Positions 8,555-18,229 of a stretch of DNA of 64,000 nt are shown here, piece by piece. The position numbers and the translations under genes were made by a program. The stretch comes from an uncultured Schlesneria sp. (GTDB lineage Bacteria > Planctomycetota > Planctomycetia > Planctomycetales > Planctomycetaceae). The notes below the pieces were generated by a model that made no database searches, was not told where the DNA came from, and saw only the letters and a list, made by a program, of their open reading frames with translations. The DNA is taken from assembly GCA_903834925.1 (NCBI GenBank), contig CAILLA010000215.1, positions 32,430 through 96,429 of the forward strand, written 5' to 3'. Every line of letters starts with the position of its first letter. Position 1 is the first letter of the stretch.

Positions 8555-11500
8555 ATGGATCGGTTCGTCAGACTGGTACTCCTATGGCTGATATGCCTTG
8601 GATTGTCCGTGGGGTCGGTCGGTTGGACGAAAGACTCGTCGGAATTTGACGAATCGTCCCTCGAGTTCTTCGAGAAACAGGTTCGTCCAATCCTGGTGGC
8701 GAAATGCTTCGAATGCCATTCGAACGGCAAAGGTTCACTGAAAGGGGGATTGGCTCTTGATTCTCGCGATGCGCTCCTCAAGGGAGGCGACACGGGGCCA
8801 GGCGTGACGCTCGACAAACCGGCTGAGAGTCTGTTTGTCTCCGCTATCAATTATGGCGATGTCTATCAGATGCCGCCAAAATCAAAACTGCCAGCCAACG
8901 AGATCGCCGTTTTGACACGCTGGGTCGAAATGGGGCTGCCATGGCCAAAGGAAGAAGCGTCGAAAGCAGGGACAGTCAAACCTTTTGATCTGGCCTCGCG
9001 AACTTCCGAACACTGGTGTTGGCAACCGGTCAAAAAAACTGACCCGCCGAAGATTCAACAGTCAGATTGGCCGATCACTGACACCGATCGATTTATTCTC
9101 GCGAACCTTGAAACCAAGGGGCTGAAGCCTGCTCCCCCTGCCGACAAGCGAACGCTACTTCGGCGAGTTTACTTTGATCTGGTCGGTCTTCCTCCCTCTC
9201 CAGAGGAGGTCGAGCAGTTTGTTCAGGATCAGCGGCCCCAGGCATTGGAAATCGTCGTCGACAGATTGCTTGCTTCTGTCCATTTTGGCGAACGCTGGGG
9301 TCGGCATTGGCTTGATCTGACGCGGTATGCAGAAACTCGGGGGCATGAGTTTGAACCGGTGATCCCTAACGCATGGCAATTCCGCGATTACGTCATTCGA
9401 GCACTGAATGCTGACGTTTCGTTTGATCGATTCCTCACCGAACAAATTGCCGGTGACTTGATTGAACCACGCTGGCGTGCGACCGTAGATTCCCAATCGC
9501 CCCCTCCCCTGCCGATTAATGAATCTCTCATAGGTACAGGTTTTTGGTTCCTTGGCGAAGAAGTCCATTCTCCTGTTGATATCCGCAAGGATGAGACCGA
9601 CCGTATGGACAATCGGCTCGACGTGTTGTCGAAGACATTTTTGGGTCTGACAGTCGCATGTGCCCGATGCCACGATCACAAGTTTGATGCGATTTCGCAA
9701 CGCGACTATTACGCCCTGGCGGGCTTTGCAATCAGTGGGAGCTATCGACAGGTGCGTGTCGACACTGCCGAGCAGCACCATCAGGTCGCATTACAATTGG
9801 AGGAACTTCGATCTAAAGCTCGACGCGAGATTGCCGGGAAACTTGTCGAACGTGCGCAGCCTGTACTTGATAAGCTCGATCGTTATTGGCTGACTGCAAA
9901 GCAAGCGCTCGATGAGGGCGTTTCGATTACAGCAAATCCGACCGAGAATCAGTCGCAGGTGACTGGTTACGATGTTATTCAACGTCTGGCAACAGACAAT
10001 CAGCTGGATTTTGCCCTGTTGAAGCAGTGGTGCATCGAGTTAAACACAGCAAAAGAACAGCCTAAGCACCCCTTATTCCGACTGTTTGCTGGGGGGTTGA
10101 ACAATCCTGCGAGTGGCTCTGGTCAACCGACAGGACCAGATGTTAACCCCGTAGCTGGCCCTGCCTCACCGATTCCAGGTCTTGTCGTGGATTTCGGAGA
10201 TCCTACAGCCGACGTGGCAATGCAGGACGGCGTCTCATTTGGATTGAAGCCAGTCACCCGAGGTCAATTGATTTTGGGTACCGAGAAATCAAGCGTTTCT
10301 GTCACGACGATTGGTGGCTGGGAGCGGGATTTGTTCTGGAAGAACATCAAACTCGCACCGGGGACCGAAGTCGATAACGGCACACTAGGAGCTTGGCAAG
10401 AATACGGAAGGATGGTCCGGACTCCGGAATTCACTTCAACCAAACGGAATGTCTGGTATCTGATTAAAGGTTCTGTTCGAGCTTATGCCTCGGTCAACTC
10501 GCATCTGATTGTGGTAGGCCCGCTGCACGGCGCTGTGTTTCGAGAATACAAACACGCCGACGATCAGTGGCATTGGGTCCCACACGATTTATCTCAATAT
10601 ACTGGTCACCGGATGCATGTAGAGTTTACACCTGCTGATGATGGCCCCTGTTCAATTGCGATGGTCGTGCAAAGTGATGCAGCGCCGTCTTCGCCCGATC
10701 AGATGTTTTCCCATTCGAATGATTTCGGAAATGGCGAAAAACCTGGAGCCGAACGAATCGCATCCTATCTGGCCGCATTTCGTACGGCAGCGAATTCGAT
10801 CGTAGCAGACAAACTCAATCAACAGCCGGCAGCCGCAAATCCTGTTCAGTCTGCCAGCGACAAAGGGGCATTTGCTCAACTTGCGAATTGGATTGTGACG
10901 CACCAGACGCTCTTTTCGCTCGGAGAAAACAAATCGCCAGTAGACGGCCTCGCCGAAGCGGAAGCAGCACTCGCCAAGCAAGTTCAATGGGAATCAAGGC
11001 TTGCTCCTGCAATGCTGGACGGGAACGGCGTCGATGAGTTCCTTCTTGTACGTGGCAACTCAAACACGCCCAAAGAGCCCGTATCTCGCAGATTCCTTGA
11101 AGCGTTTCACGGTCACGAAAAGACAATTTTGACTGAAAAAGGGGATGCGAAGACGAGTCCATTTTCGGGCAGTGGTCGTCTTGAACTTGCATACGAGATG
11201 CTTCGTAGCCCGCTTGTTTCTCGCGTCGCCGTCAATCGGATCTGGCATCATCTCTTTGGACGCGGGATCGTTCCCACGGTCGACAATATGGGCGTCCTGG
11301 GGCTTCCTCCATCACATCCGGAATTACTGGATTATTTGGCAGCTCGATTTGTCCGCGAGGGCTGGTCAACAAAGTCCATGATTCGATTACTGGTTCTCAG
11401 TCGGACATACCAGATGTCGAGCCACCCAACAGAGGCAGACGCCGTCGATCCCGATAACGAATTTTGGCATCGAATGCCGATCAAACGACTTGAGGGGGAA

Positions 11501-12028
11501 GTGATTCGCGACTCGCTTTTGGCTGTTTCAGGTCGTCTCAACCCGATAGCGTTTGGTCCCAGTATTCCGATCCATTTGACGGAATTCATGCAGGGACGCG
11601 GTCGTCCAGGCAACAGCGGACCGCTCGATGGAGATGGTCGACGGAGTATCTATATCTCTGTCAGACGCAATTTCCTGTCGCCGATGATGCTGGCCTTTGA
11701 TACTCCATCGCCGTTTTCAACGGTCGGTCGACGGACGGTGTCGAATGTCCCTTCTCAGGCACTGATACTGATGAACGATCCGTTTGTGATCGAACAGGCG
11801 AATCGCTGGAGCGAACGACTTCTGGCCGATCCAACGCAATCTGTCCAGCAGCGACTGGACCAACTTTACTTGACGGCTTTCGCCCGTAAACCGAATGCTT
11901 CCGAATCCTCCGAAGCGATCGCGTTTCTGAACTCCCAGGGGGCTGAACGGTCAGAAAATCAACGCGCGGCTTGGAACAACCTTTGCCACGTGATGTTCAA
12001 TCTCAAAGAATTTGTCTTCGTCGAATGA
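8555..12028 (+). CDS. Secreted planctomycete cytochrome-c-like protein with DUF1549 and DUF1553 domains
   Basis: The ATG at 8555 gives a signal peptide (DRFVRLVLLWLICLGLSVGS); upstream in-frame starts add only an unlikely leader. The 1157-residue protein has an N-terminal PSCyt1 heme-type motif KCFECH, then DUF1549 (ERWGRHWLDLTRYAE, and CARCHDHKFDAI with a second CxxCH), a lectin-like middle region, and DUF1553 near the C-terminus (SRVAVNRIWHHLFGRGIV to NDPFVIEQANRW). The family is expanded in planctomycetes and lacks a proven function; heme binding at the first site is inferred from the motif. It is immediately followed by the DUF1501 gene, its usual partner. Confidence 0.95.
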   Translation: MDRFVRLVLLWLICLGLSVGSVGWTKDSSEFDESSLEFFEKQVRPILVAKCFECHSNGKGSLKGGLALDSRDALLKGGDTGPGVTLDKPAESLFVSAINYGDVYQMPPKSKLPANEIAVLTRWVEMGLPWPKEEASKAGTVKPFDLASRTSEHWCWQPVKKTDPPKIQQSDWPITDTDRFILANLETKGLKPAPPADKRTLLRRVYFDLVGLPPSPEEVEQFVQDQRPQALEIVVDRLLASVHFGERWGRHWLDLTRYAETRGHEFEPVIPNAWQFRDYVIRALNADVSFDRFLTEQIAGDLIEPRWRATVDSQSPPPLPINESLIGTGFWFLGEEVHSPVDIRKDETDRMDNRLDVLSKTFLGLTVACARCHDHKFDAISQRDYYALAGFAISGSYRQVRVDTAEQHHQVALQLEELRSKARREIAGKLVERAQPVLDKLDRYWLTAKQALDEGVSITANPTENQSQVTGYDVIQRLATDNQLDFALLKQWCIELNTAKEQPKHPLFRLFAGGLNNPASGSGQPTGPDVNPVAGPASPIPGLVVDFGDPTADVAMQDGVSFGLKPVTRGQLILGTEKSSVSVTTIGGWERDLFWKNIKLAPGTEVDNGTLGAWQEYGRMVRTPEFTSTKRNVWYLIKGSVRAYASVNSHLIVVGPLHGAVFREYKHADDQWHWVPHDLSQYTGHRMHVEFTPADDGPCSIAMVVQSDAAPSSPDQMFSHSNDFGNGEKPGAERIASYLAAFRTAANSIVADKLNQQPAAANPVQSASDKGAFAQLANWIVTHQTLFSLGENKSPVDGLAEAEAALAKQVQWESRLAPAMLDGNGVDEFLLVRGNSNTPKEPVSRRFLEAFHGHEKTILTEKGDAKTSPFSGSGRLELAYEMLRSPLVSRVAVNRIWHHLFGRGIVPTVDNMGVLGLPPSHPELLDYLAARFVREGWSTKSMIRLLVLSRTYQMSSHPTEADAVDPDNEFWHRMPIKRLEGEVIRDSLLAVSGRLNPIAFGPSIPIHLTEFMQGRGRPGNSGPLDGDGRRSIYISVRRNFLSPMMLAFDTPSPFSTVGRRTVSNVPSQALILMNDPFVIEQANRWSERLLADPTQSVQQRLDQLYLTAFARKPNASESSEAIAFLNSQGAERSENQRAAWNNLCHVMFNLKEFVFVE

Positions 12029-12036
12029 GGTCTTTC

Positions 12037-13479
12037 ATGTTTCCCTGCCAGCGATATCTCGCACAGCCAGTCTCTCGTCGCGAACTGTTGTTACAGTCCG
12101 CACAGGGTTTTGGGACCGTAGCTCTTTCATCAATGCTCGCTCAAAGCGGCTCTGCTTTTGCGTCCAGCGGTAATTCCAGTTCGCTCGCGGCACGTGCAAC
12201 GCATTTTCCCGCCAAAGCGAAAAATGTCATCTTCCTGTATATGGATGGCGGGCCGTCACAAGTCGATACGTTTGACCCCAAACCAATGCTCGACAAGTAC
12301 GATGGCCGTGCCCCGCACGAGGTGATTGGAAAGCTGGAACCGACCCAGTTCGCGAATATCGGCAAGGTGCTGAAATCCCCCTGGAAGTTTCGCCAATACG
12401 GCGAAAGTGGTATTCCGGTCAGCGATCTTTTCCCGCATGTCGCAACGTGCGTCGATGAACTGGCGGTCGTGCGGTCGGTGGTGGCTCCGTTCTCGGAACA
12501 CACCTTCGCCAACTATTTCTTGCATACGGGCACTGGTGTGCAGGGACGTCCCAGTCACGGAGCGTGGGTCAGCTATGGACTTGGTTCCGAGTGCGATGAT
12601 CTTCCCGCATTTGTGATCTTGAACGGAGGCTTAATCCCCCCAGGTGGTATGGATTGTTTCGGAAGCGGATTTTTACCCGCCGCATTTCAAGGATCGGTCT
12701 TCACGACGGGTGAGGCGCCCGTTGCAAACATTCGCCCAAGCGAGAAGACTCGCGAACTACAAGAAGCGAAACTCGCTTTGATGAAACGTCTGGACCAGGG
12801 GCGTTTGCAACAATTGGGTCACGTTGACGCAGTCGAATCGGCCATTTTCAACTACGAACTCGCCGCACGAATGCAACTTGCAGTTCCAACACTAATGGAC
12901 ATGCAGGACGAATCGAAGTCGACGCAGGATGCTTATGGTCTGTCGGACGACTTCGCCAACACACGAACCTATGGACGGCTGTGCCTTGTGGCACGGCGAC
13001 TCGTTGAACGAGGTGTTCGGTTCATCGAGTTAACCTGCCCGTCAGGCAACGGCGACCGATGGGACCAACACGCAAACCTTGTCGACGGGCATACGAAGAA
13101 TGCTCGTTCGGTCGATAAGCCAATCGCGGCCTTGATTCAGGACCTGAAGCAACGAGGCTTGCTGGACGAGACATTGATCGTCTGGTGCGGTGAGTTCGGT
13201 CGGACACCGTTCGCTCAGGGAGGCGACGGGCGCGATCACAATCCATTCGGCTTTACGATCTGGATGGCCGGTGGAGGAATCAAAGGAGGTACGATCCACG
13301 GAGCGACAGACGAATTCGGTTACAAAGCAGTCGAAAACAAAGTCGAAGTCCACGACCTGCACGCGACGATGCTGCATTTACTGGGTGTTGACCATACTCG
13401 ACAGACATTCCGCTTCGGCGGTCGCGACATGCGTCTGACGGATATTCATGGGCATGTCATCCATGAAATCTTGAATTAA
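12037..13479 (+). CDS. DUF1501 protein (sulfatase-like fold), Tat-exported
   Basis: The ATG at 12037, preceded by TGAGGT, is favoured over one at 12025 that would overlap the upstream stop codon. The 480-residue product starts with a twin-arginine signal (SRRELLLQSAQGF) and has the DUF1501 features VIFLYMDGGPSQVDTFDPKP and IVWCGEFGRTPFAQGGDGRDHN, the latter with the Asp-His pair resembling the alkaline-phosphatase/sulfatase metal site. It is cotranscribed with the DUF1549/DUF1553 gene. The pair is typical of planctomycetes and has been proposed to take part in degrading complex, possibly sulfated, substrates, but the reaction is not known. Confidence 0.95.
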   Translation: MFPCQRYLAQPVSRRELLLQSAQGFGTVALSSMLAQSGSAFASSGNSSSLAARATHFPAKAKNVIFLYMDGGPSQVDTFDPKPMLDKYDGRAPHEVIGKLEPTQFANIGKVLKSPWKFRQYGESGIPVSDLFPHVATCVDELAVVRSVVAPFSEHTFANYFLHTGTGVQGRPSHGAWVSYGLGSECDDLPAFVILNGGLIPPGGMDCFGSGFLPAAFQGSVFTTGEAPVANIRPSEKTRELQEAKLALMKRLDQGRLQQLGHVDAVESAIFNYELAARMQLAVPTLMDMQDESKSTQDAYGLSDDFANTRTYGRLCLVARRLVERGVRFIELTCPSGNGDRWDQHANLVDGHTKNARSVDKPIAALIQDLKQRGLLDETLIVWCGEFGRTPFAQGGDGRDHNPFGFTIWMAGGGIKGGTIHGATDEFGYKAVENKVEVHDLHATMLHLLGVDHTRQTFRFGGRDMRLTDIHGHVIHEILN

Positions 13480-13545
13480 TCGACTTTGATGCAAAACTCT
13501 TTCTCGATTCGAAAGAAAATATCAAGCAGGTCGATCCCCATGGTT

Positions 13546-14433
13546 TTAGCCACCGACTTTCGTGTCTCGCACATCGCAAAGGACGGTTTCGATTCCCTGG
13601 CAGTAGTTTTCGATCGGCAAGTCGTTTGTGGTGAAGCCGAATGGATCTTCGATCTCGACGCCAATTTCTTCGACACCGAACAGGATGTATGACGTCAGAA
13701 GAGTTGCGGGAATTGTGGCCCAACCAAAGTCCTTGACTAATGCGAATGGCAGCGTGAAGCAATACACGATGAGAACTCGACGCAGATGTACTGCATAAGC
13801 GAACGGTAACGGCGTGGAATGGATTCGTTCGCAGGCCCCGCAATAGTCGATCAGTAATTCAACGTTATGATCAAGAGAGTTAAGTTGTAAGCTGTCGATC
13901 AGACCTCGCTCACGCGCTGAAAGGATTCTTGCCGTAATCAGATTCGCAATAGCGAGTGGTGGATGTTTCGAAGCTTCGATCCGCGATACATCGGATGAGG
14001 AGACATCGCGTAGGGTTGTTCCCAGGCTGGCGGTTTTGTGAAGACGTTGCTTCACGGCGAAGGGAAATGCGATGGTCAAACTGATGATCTCGCGCATCAG
14101 TGATTGGTCCGCCGCCAGCCATTCGCTTGTTTGTCGGGTGAGATTTCGGCACTCGTTGACGATCCCGCCCCATTGCTTGCGACCTTCCCAAAATCGGTCA
14201 TACGACGAGTTCGTACGAAAGACCAGCAATAACCCCAGCGCCGTTCCAATCAAAGAATGGACAGTGGCCGGGATCGCCATGTTCTGGCAAAAACCGGGAC
14301 CAAAGTGGAACAATACGACAATCATCGCAGCCCAGAAGAAGCTTGCCATGACCCGGAACAGGATCTCCCGGACCATCGAGCCTTCAATATCCAGCAGGTG
14401 GCTGGTCCATTGACGAGGATCGTACTGGGTCAT
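13546..14433 (-). CDS. Bestrophin-family (UPF0187) membrane channel
   Basis: The 295-residue protein fits bacterial bestrophins. It has hydrophobic segments near residues 25-50 and 60-75, the signature VFRTNSSYDRFWEGRKQWGG, and further C-terminal helices with ALVKDFGWATIPATLLTSYILFGVEEIG followed by an acidic EIEDPFG motif. The family forms pentameric ion channels, anion-selective in animals and often cation-selective in bacteria, in the cytoplasmic membrane. Its start overlaps the stop of the PQQ-propeller gene by 4 bp (ATGA), implying translational coupling. It converges with the DUF1501 gene. Confidence 0.93.
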   Translation of the reverse strand: MTQYDPRQWTSHLLDIEGSMVREILFRVMASFFWAAMIVVLFHFGPGFCQNMAIPATVHSLIGTALGLLLVFRTNSSYDRFWEGRKQWGGIVNECRNLTRQTSEWLAADQSLMREIISLTIAFPFAVKQRLHKTASLGTTLRDVSSSDVSRIEASKHPPLAIANLITARILSARERGLIDSLQLNSLDHNVELLIDYCGACERIHSTPLPFAYAVHLRRVLIVYCFTLPFALVKDFGWATIPATLLTSYILFGVEEIGVEIEDPFGFTTNDLPIENYCQGIETVLCDVRDTKVGG

Positions 14434-15707
14434 TTCTTCTCGATCCGATAAAGATGCGTTTTTGACCGCAAGACTAACGATTTCCCGACGACGGCAGGCG
14501 AAGCAACGAACCCACTGTCGAGTTTATTATCCGCGACCTGTTCGAACTCACGACTCGCTTTGAAAACGGGGATCGAGCCGGATTGCGAGAAGCAGTAGAT
14601 GAGTCCATCAGCCAGCAGTGGAGATGCCCAATAGTCTCCGGCCAGTCGCTTGGTCCAGATCTCGGTACTCGTCTTTGCATCAAGGCATGATGCCACACCG
14701 CCGTCATTCATCATAAATAACAAATCACCGAAAAGGATTTGCGAAGGGCGTTTGGGGACCGATTTGTTCGTTCGCCAGACGATGTTTTCCGTGATATCCC
14801 CTTTCCCTTTTGGTGAAACAGCGACGAGCGGATTCGGGCCATCAGCGGTTGAAATGTAAAGCAATCCGTTTCCGTACAGCGGACGACCGGCGGCATTCAT
14901 TCCCCCATGACGAACCGTCCAGACAGGTTCGCCAGTCTTTGGATCGTAGCCAATCGTTGCCGAGGCAAACGGACTGACCAAAAGCTCGCGCCCATCCGCT
15001 TCAATCAGAATTGGGGTCGAGTAAGCCTTTTTAGCGTCGCCGTCTGTCGTCCCGAAATCCACGTTACGGTCACGTCGCCAGACGGTTTTTCCTGTCATTT
15101 TATCAAGTGCCGTAATGTACTGGACGTCATACCCATCGAACGTCAGGTAGAGCAATCCGTTGTAAACGACTGGTGACGAGCCTGGGCCGCGCCAGTGATC
15201 GCATTCCAGGTCAAGTCGTTCCCAGATCTTCTTGCCGGTCTTCGTATCAAGGCATGCGGTGCCGTAAGTCCCGAAATGGATATAGACGCGGCCTTCTTCA
15301 ATGTACGGAGTTGGTGAACCGTAACTGTTTGTCCCGTGCGTGAACTGAGGTTTGTCCACTTCAAACAGTTTCAGATCGTGAATGACGTTCCCCGTATCGA
15401 AGTCGATACAGACTGCGGAAAGGGCAATTGGTTTATCAAGCTTTGGCTTTTCAGGAGTGACATTCTGAATTTCTGGAGCATTGGTGACCCAGATTTGTTT
15501 GCCCCAGACGACCGGTGACGACCACGCTCGACCAGGAACGGGTGTCTTCCAGACAATCTCGGGTGAACCTTCGCCGAATGTGACAGGCAGGCCTTTCGCC
15601 GTTGTCGTTCCATCCCCACGCGGCCCGCGGAACTGATTCCAGTTGCCATCATCGGCAATCAAGGTTTGACAAGCCAGAATGGCAAGTGAAAGAACAGTCA
15701 ATCGCAT
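14430..15707 (-). CDS. Secreted PQQ-type beta-propeller protein
   Basis: The start at 15707 has a GAGG site and yields a signal peptide (RLTVLSLAILACQTLIA). The longest frame begins 231 bp earlier in a region without protein character. The 425-residue product opens with the planctomycete motif NWNQFRGPRGDG and carries repeated propeller blades, for example ACLDTKTGKKIWERLDL, ALDKMTGKTVWRRDR, GYDPKTGEPVWTVRHGG and CLDAKTSTEIWTKR. Such proteins resemble quinoprotein dehydrogenases or BamB, but the residues needed for PQQ binding cannot be confirmed here. It is translationally coupled to the bestrophin gene downstream. Confidence 0.92.
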   Translation of the reverse strand: MRLTVLSLAILACQTLIADDGNWNQFRGPRGDGTTTAKGLPVTFGEGSPEIVWKTPVPGRAWSSPVVWGKQIWVTNAPEIQNVTPEKPKLDKPIALSAVCIDFDTGNVIHDLKLFEVDKPQFTHGTNSYGSPTPYIEEGRVYIHFGTYGTACLDTKTGKKIWERLDLECDHWRGPGSSPVVYNGLLYLTFDGYDVQYITALDKMTGKTVWRRDRNVDFGTTDGDAKKAYSTPILIEADGRELLVSPFASATIGYDPKTGEPVWTVRHGGMNAAGRPLYGNGLLYISTADGPNPLVAVSPKGKGDITENIVWRTNKSVPKRPSQILFGDLLFMMNDGGVASCLDAKTSTEIWTKRLAGDYWASPLLADGLIYCFSQSGSIPVFKASREFEQVADNKLDSGFVASPAVVGKSLVLRSKTHLYRIEKK

Positions 15708-15991
15708 AGGAGCCTCTTTCAATAGCGGCAAATTTGGCGAGAGTTTTCGTGTGAACTTAAGCCCACTTAACTTACCGTCGATTGCTTCACGAGAGAAGCG
15801 AACTCGCATCACGTCAAGATTCATGCCGAATTGATTCTCGATCCCGGCGGAGTCGTTAACCGCACCAGATCGATGAAGGAATTGATCGAATATGTTGATG
15901 TTTGGGTGGCTTGTTCCCTCCTTCACAGCCGGTATCATTCACGACGATAGACAAAAAAAGCGTTTTCGTTCGGATGTGTGAGCCTTTCGCC

Positions 15992-18223
15992 ATGACTAAC
16001 CCTGCCGATTTGATGTCGTCGCTGACCGGTGTCCTCCGGCAGTACTGGGGTTATGACTCGTTTCGACCGCTGCAGGCCGAGGCCATGCGCGCCATCCTGG
16101 AAAACCGTGACTCGGTTGTTGTTCTGCCGACCGGCGGTGGTAAATCGATCTGCTTTCAGGCTCCGGCAGTCGCTTTGCCGGGCTTAGCGGTGGTTGTTTC
16201 GCCACTGATTTCGCTTATGAAGGACCAGGTTGATGCACTCACCGAATGTGGTATCCCCGCCGCATGTGTGAACAGTTCGATGAGTAACTCTGAACGCTTG
16301 CAGGTGGCGAACCGGATTCGTAGCGGTGAACTCAAGCTGCTGTATGTCGCTCCCGAGCGACTCTGTACCGACAAGATGCTCGATTTTCTTGAAACGAGTC
16401 AGGTCTCGTTTTTTGCCATCGATGAAGCCCATTGTATTAGTGCCTGGGGGCATGATTTTCGGCCTGAATACCGAATGCTGCAACAATTGAGGTCCCGCTT
16501 TCCTGGTATTGGCGTCCATGCCTATACAGCCACCGCCACAGAACATGTTCGACATGATATCTCAGAACAATTGGGGCTTCGTGAACCTGAATGGCTGATT
16601 GGTTCGTTCGATCGTCCGAACCTCGTTTACCGAGTGCAGCGGAAGTCGGACGTGGTGAAACAGATCCGCTCGGTGATTGATGCTCACCCGAATGAATCCG
16701 GAATCGTCTACTGCATTTCGCGTCGTGAAGTCGACGAGACCGCCGAGCTGCTGTCACGAGCTGGTTACAAGGCTCGACCCTATCATGCGGGGTTGTCCGA
16801 CGCTGATCGCATCAGGCATCAGGACGCATTCCTGAACGAAGACACTCACATTATCGTTGCGACGGTCGCATTCGGAATGGGGATCGACAAGTCGAATGTG
16901 CGTTATGTCATTCATACTGGTGCACCGAAATCGCTCGAACATTACCAGCAGGAGACAGGTCGAGCGGGTCGCGATGGGCTTGAAGCGGAATGCTGGTTGT
17001 TATGGACGAGCGCCAACTTCATCACTTGGCGGAGAATGCAGGAAGATCTTCCCGATGACGCCAGGGCCCAGGCTTATGAAAGCCTGAAAGGGATCGAACG
17101 GTTTTGTACGGGGGTCGTCTGTCGACATAAGGCATTGGTCGAGCACTTCAACCAATTGTACGAAGCGAGCAACTGCAAGGCCTGTGATGTTTGTCTCGAT
17201 CAACTTGATCTCGTCGCCGACCCGTTGATTGTCAGTCAGAAAATCCTGAGTTGCGTTGTGCGGGTCAAAGAAAGTTTCGGTGCCGATTACGTTGCACAGG
17301 TCCTCGTCGGTTCGAAGGACGCTCGAATCCTGGGTAACGGACACGATCAGCTTTCGACGTATGGATTGTTAAAGCAAGAGAAAAAAGAGACCGTACGTGA
17401 TTGGATCGAACAACTCAGCTCACAGGGTTTTCTGGTGCGAGTCGGTGAGTACAACACATTGAAGGTGACAGACGAAGGTTGGAAGCTATTAAAAGGTCAG
17501 GCATCGGCACGGCTGCTCAAACCGTCCGCCAACAAGAAGTCGGCAGCCGACAAGAGTTCGAAAGTCGATGCCGCGTCGTGGGAGGGTGTCGATCAACAAC
17601 TGTTCGAAGTACTGCGTGGGCTGCGGCGTCAAGTGGCCGAAGGTCACGGCGTCCCCCCATTCGTGATTTTCGCGGATACGACGCTGCGAGACCTCGCCCG
17701 TCGGCGTCCCACCACGATGACCAATTTCCGTCAGATCCACGGTGTCGGCGATAAGAAGACTGCCGACTTCGGGACGCTGTTCACAGACGCGATTCGCGAA
17801 CATTGCCAGCAACAAAAACTTAGCGTCGATGTGATGGGCTCAGATGCAGCAACCGGTTCATCCGCTCCTGCAAAGCCACAGCCGCCGGTCGTCAACTCGG
17901 ACGTCGCCGTTTCGCTTTCGGCTGCGAAACAACTCGCCTTCGACCTGTTCCGTGAGGGCAAATCGATTGATCACGTTGCGACGGTGACAGCTCGTTCCCC
18001 ATCCACGATCAGTGATTATCTGTCCGAATTCATTGCCATCACCCAACAATGCGACCCTGCCCCCTGGGTCAACGAGTCCGTGTTTCAGCGAATTCGCGAA
18101 GCCGCGAGGACCGTGGGGATTGAACGGATGAAACCGATCTTTGAAGCCTTGGGTGAGACGGTCACTTACGATCAAATTCGGGTTGCCCTCGCATGCATGC
18201 GGAATCTGCCACCAGTTGGTTGA
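15992..18223 (+). CDS. recQ: ATP-dependent DNA helicase RecQ
   Basis: The 743-residue protein has the superfamily 2 motifs: VVLPTGGGKSICFQ (Walker A, Lys51), FAIDEAHCISAWGHDFRPEY (DEAH at 144-147), ATVAFGMGIDKSNVR and QQETGRAGRDG. A RQC zinc site follows (CRHKALVEHF to CKACDVC, four cysteines), then a winged-helix part, an HRDC domain (VPPFVIFADTTLRDLA to GVGDKKTADFG) and an extra C-terminal helix-turn-helix (GKSIDHVATVTARSPSTISDYL). It is about 130 residues longer than Escherichia coli RecQ. It unwinds 3'-5' in recombination and repair. The start is uncertain because a clear ribosome site is missing; 15974 is another option. Confidence 0.95.
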   Translation: MTNPADLMSSLTGVLRQYWGYDSFRPLQAEAMRAILENRDSVVVLPTGGGKSICFQAPAVALPGLAVVVSPLISLMKDQVDALTECGIPAACVNSSMSNSERLQVANRIRSGELKLLYVAPERLCTDKMLDFLETSQVSFFAIDEAHCISAWGHDFRPEYRMLQQLRSRFPGIGVHAYTATATEHVRHDISEQLGLREPEWLIGSFDRPNLVYRVQRKSDVVKQIRSVIDAHPNESGIVYCISRREVDETAELLSRAGYKARPYHAGLSDADRIRHQDAFLNEDTHIIVATVAFGMGIDKSNVRYVIHTGAPKSLEHYQQETGRAGRDGLEAECWLLWTSANFITWRRMQEDLPDDARAQAYESLKGIERFCTGVVCRHKALVEHFNQLYEASNCKACDVCLDQLDLVADPLIVSQKILSCVVRVKESFGADYVAQVLVGSKDARILGNGHDQLSTYGLLKQEKKETVRDWIEQLSSQGFLVRVGEYNTLKVTDEGWKLLKGQASARLLKPSANKKSAADKSSKVDAASWEGVDQQLFEVLRGLRRQVAEGHGVPPFVIFADTTLRDLARRRPTTMTNFRQIHGVGDKKTADFGTLFTDAIREHCQQQKLSVDVMGSDAATGSSAPAKPQPPVVNSDVAVSLSAAKQLAFDLFREGKSIDHVATVTARSPSTISDYLSEFIAITQQCDPAPWVNESVFQRIREAARTVGIERMKPIFEALGETVTYDQIRVALACMRNLPPVG

Positions 18224-18229
18224 ACTGAG

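Noticed and set aside
9155..9781. Long minus-strand ORFs inside the DUF1549 gene
   Set aside because: They are antisense shadows of a conserved gene with heme-type motifs on the plus strand.
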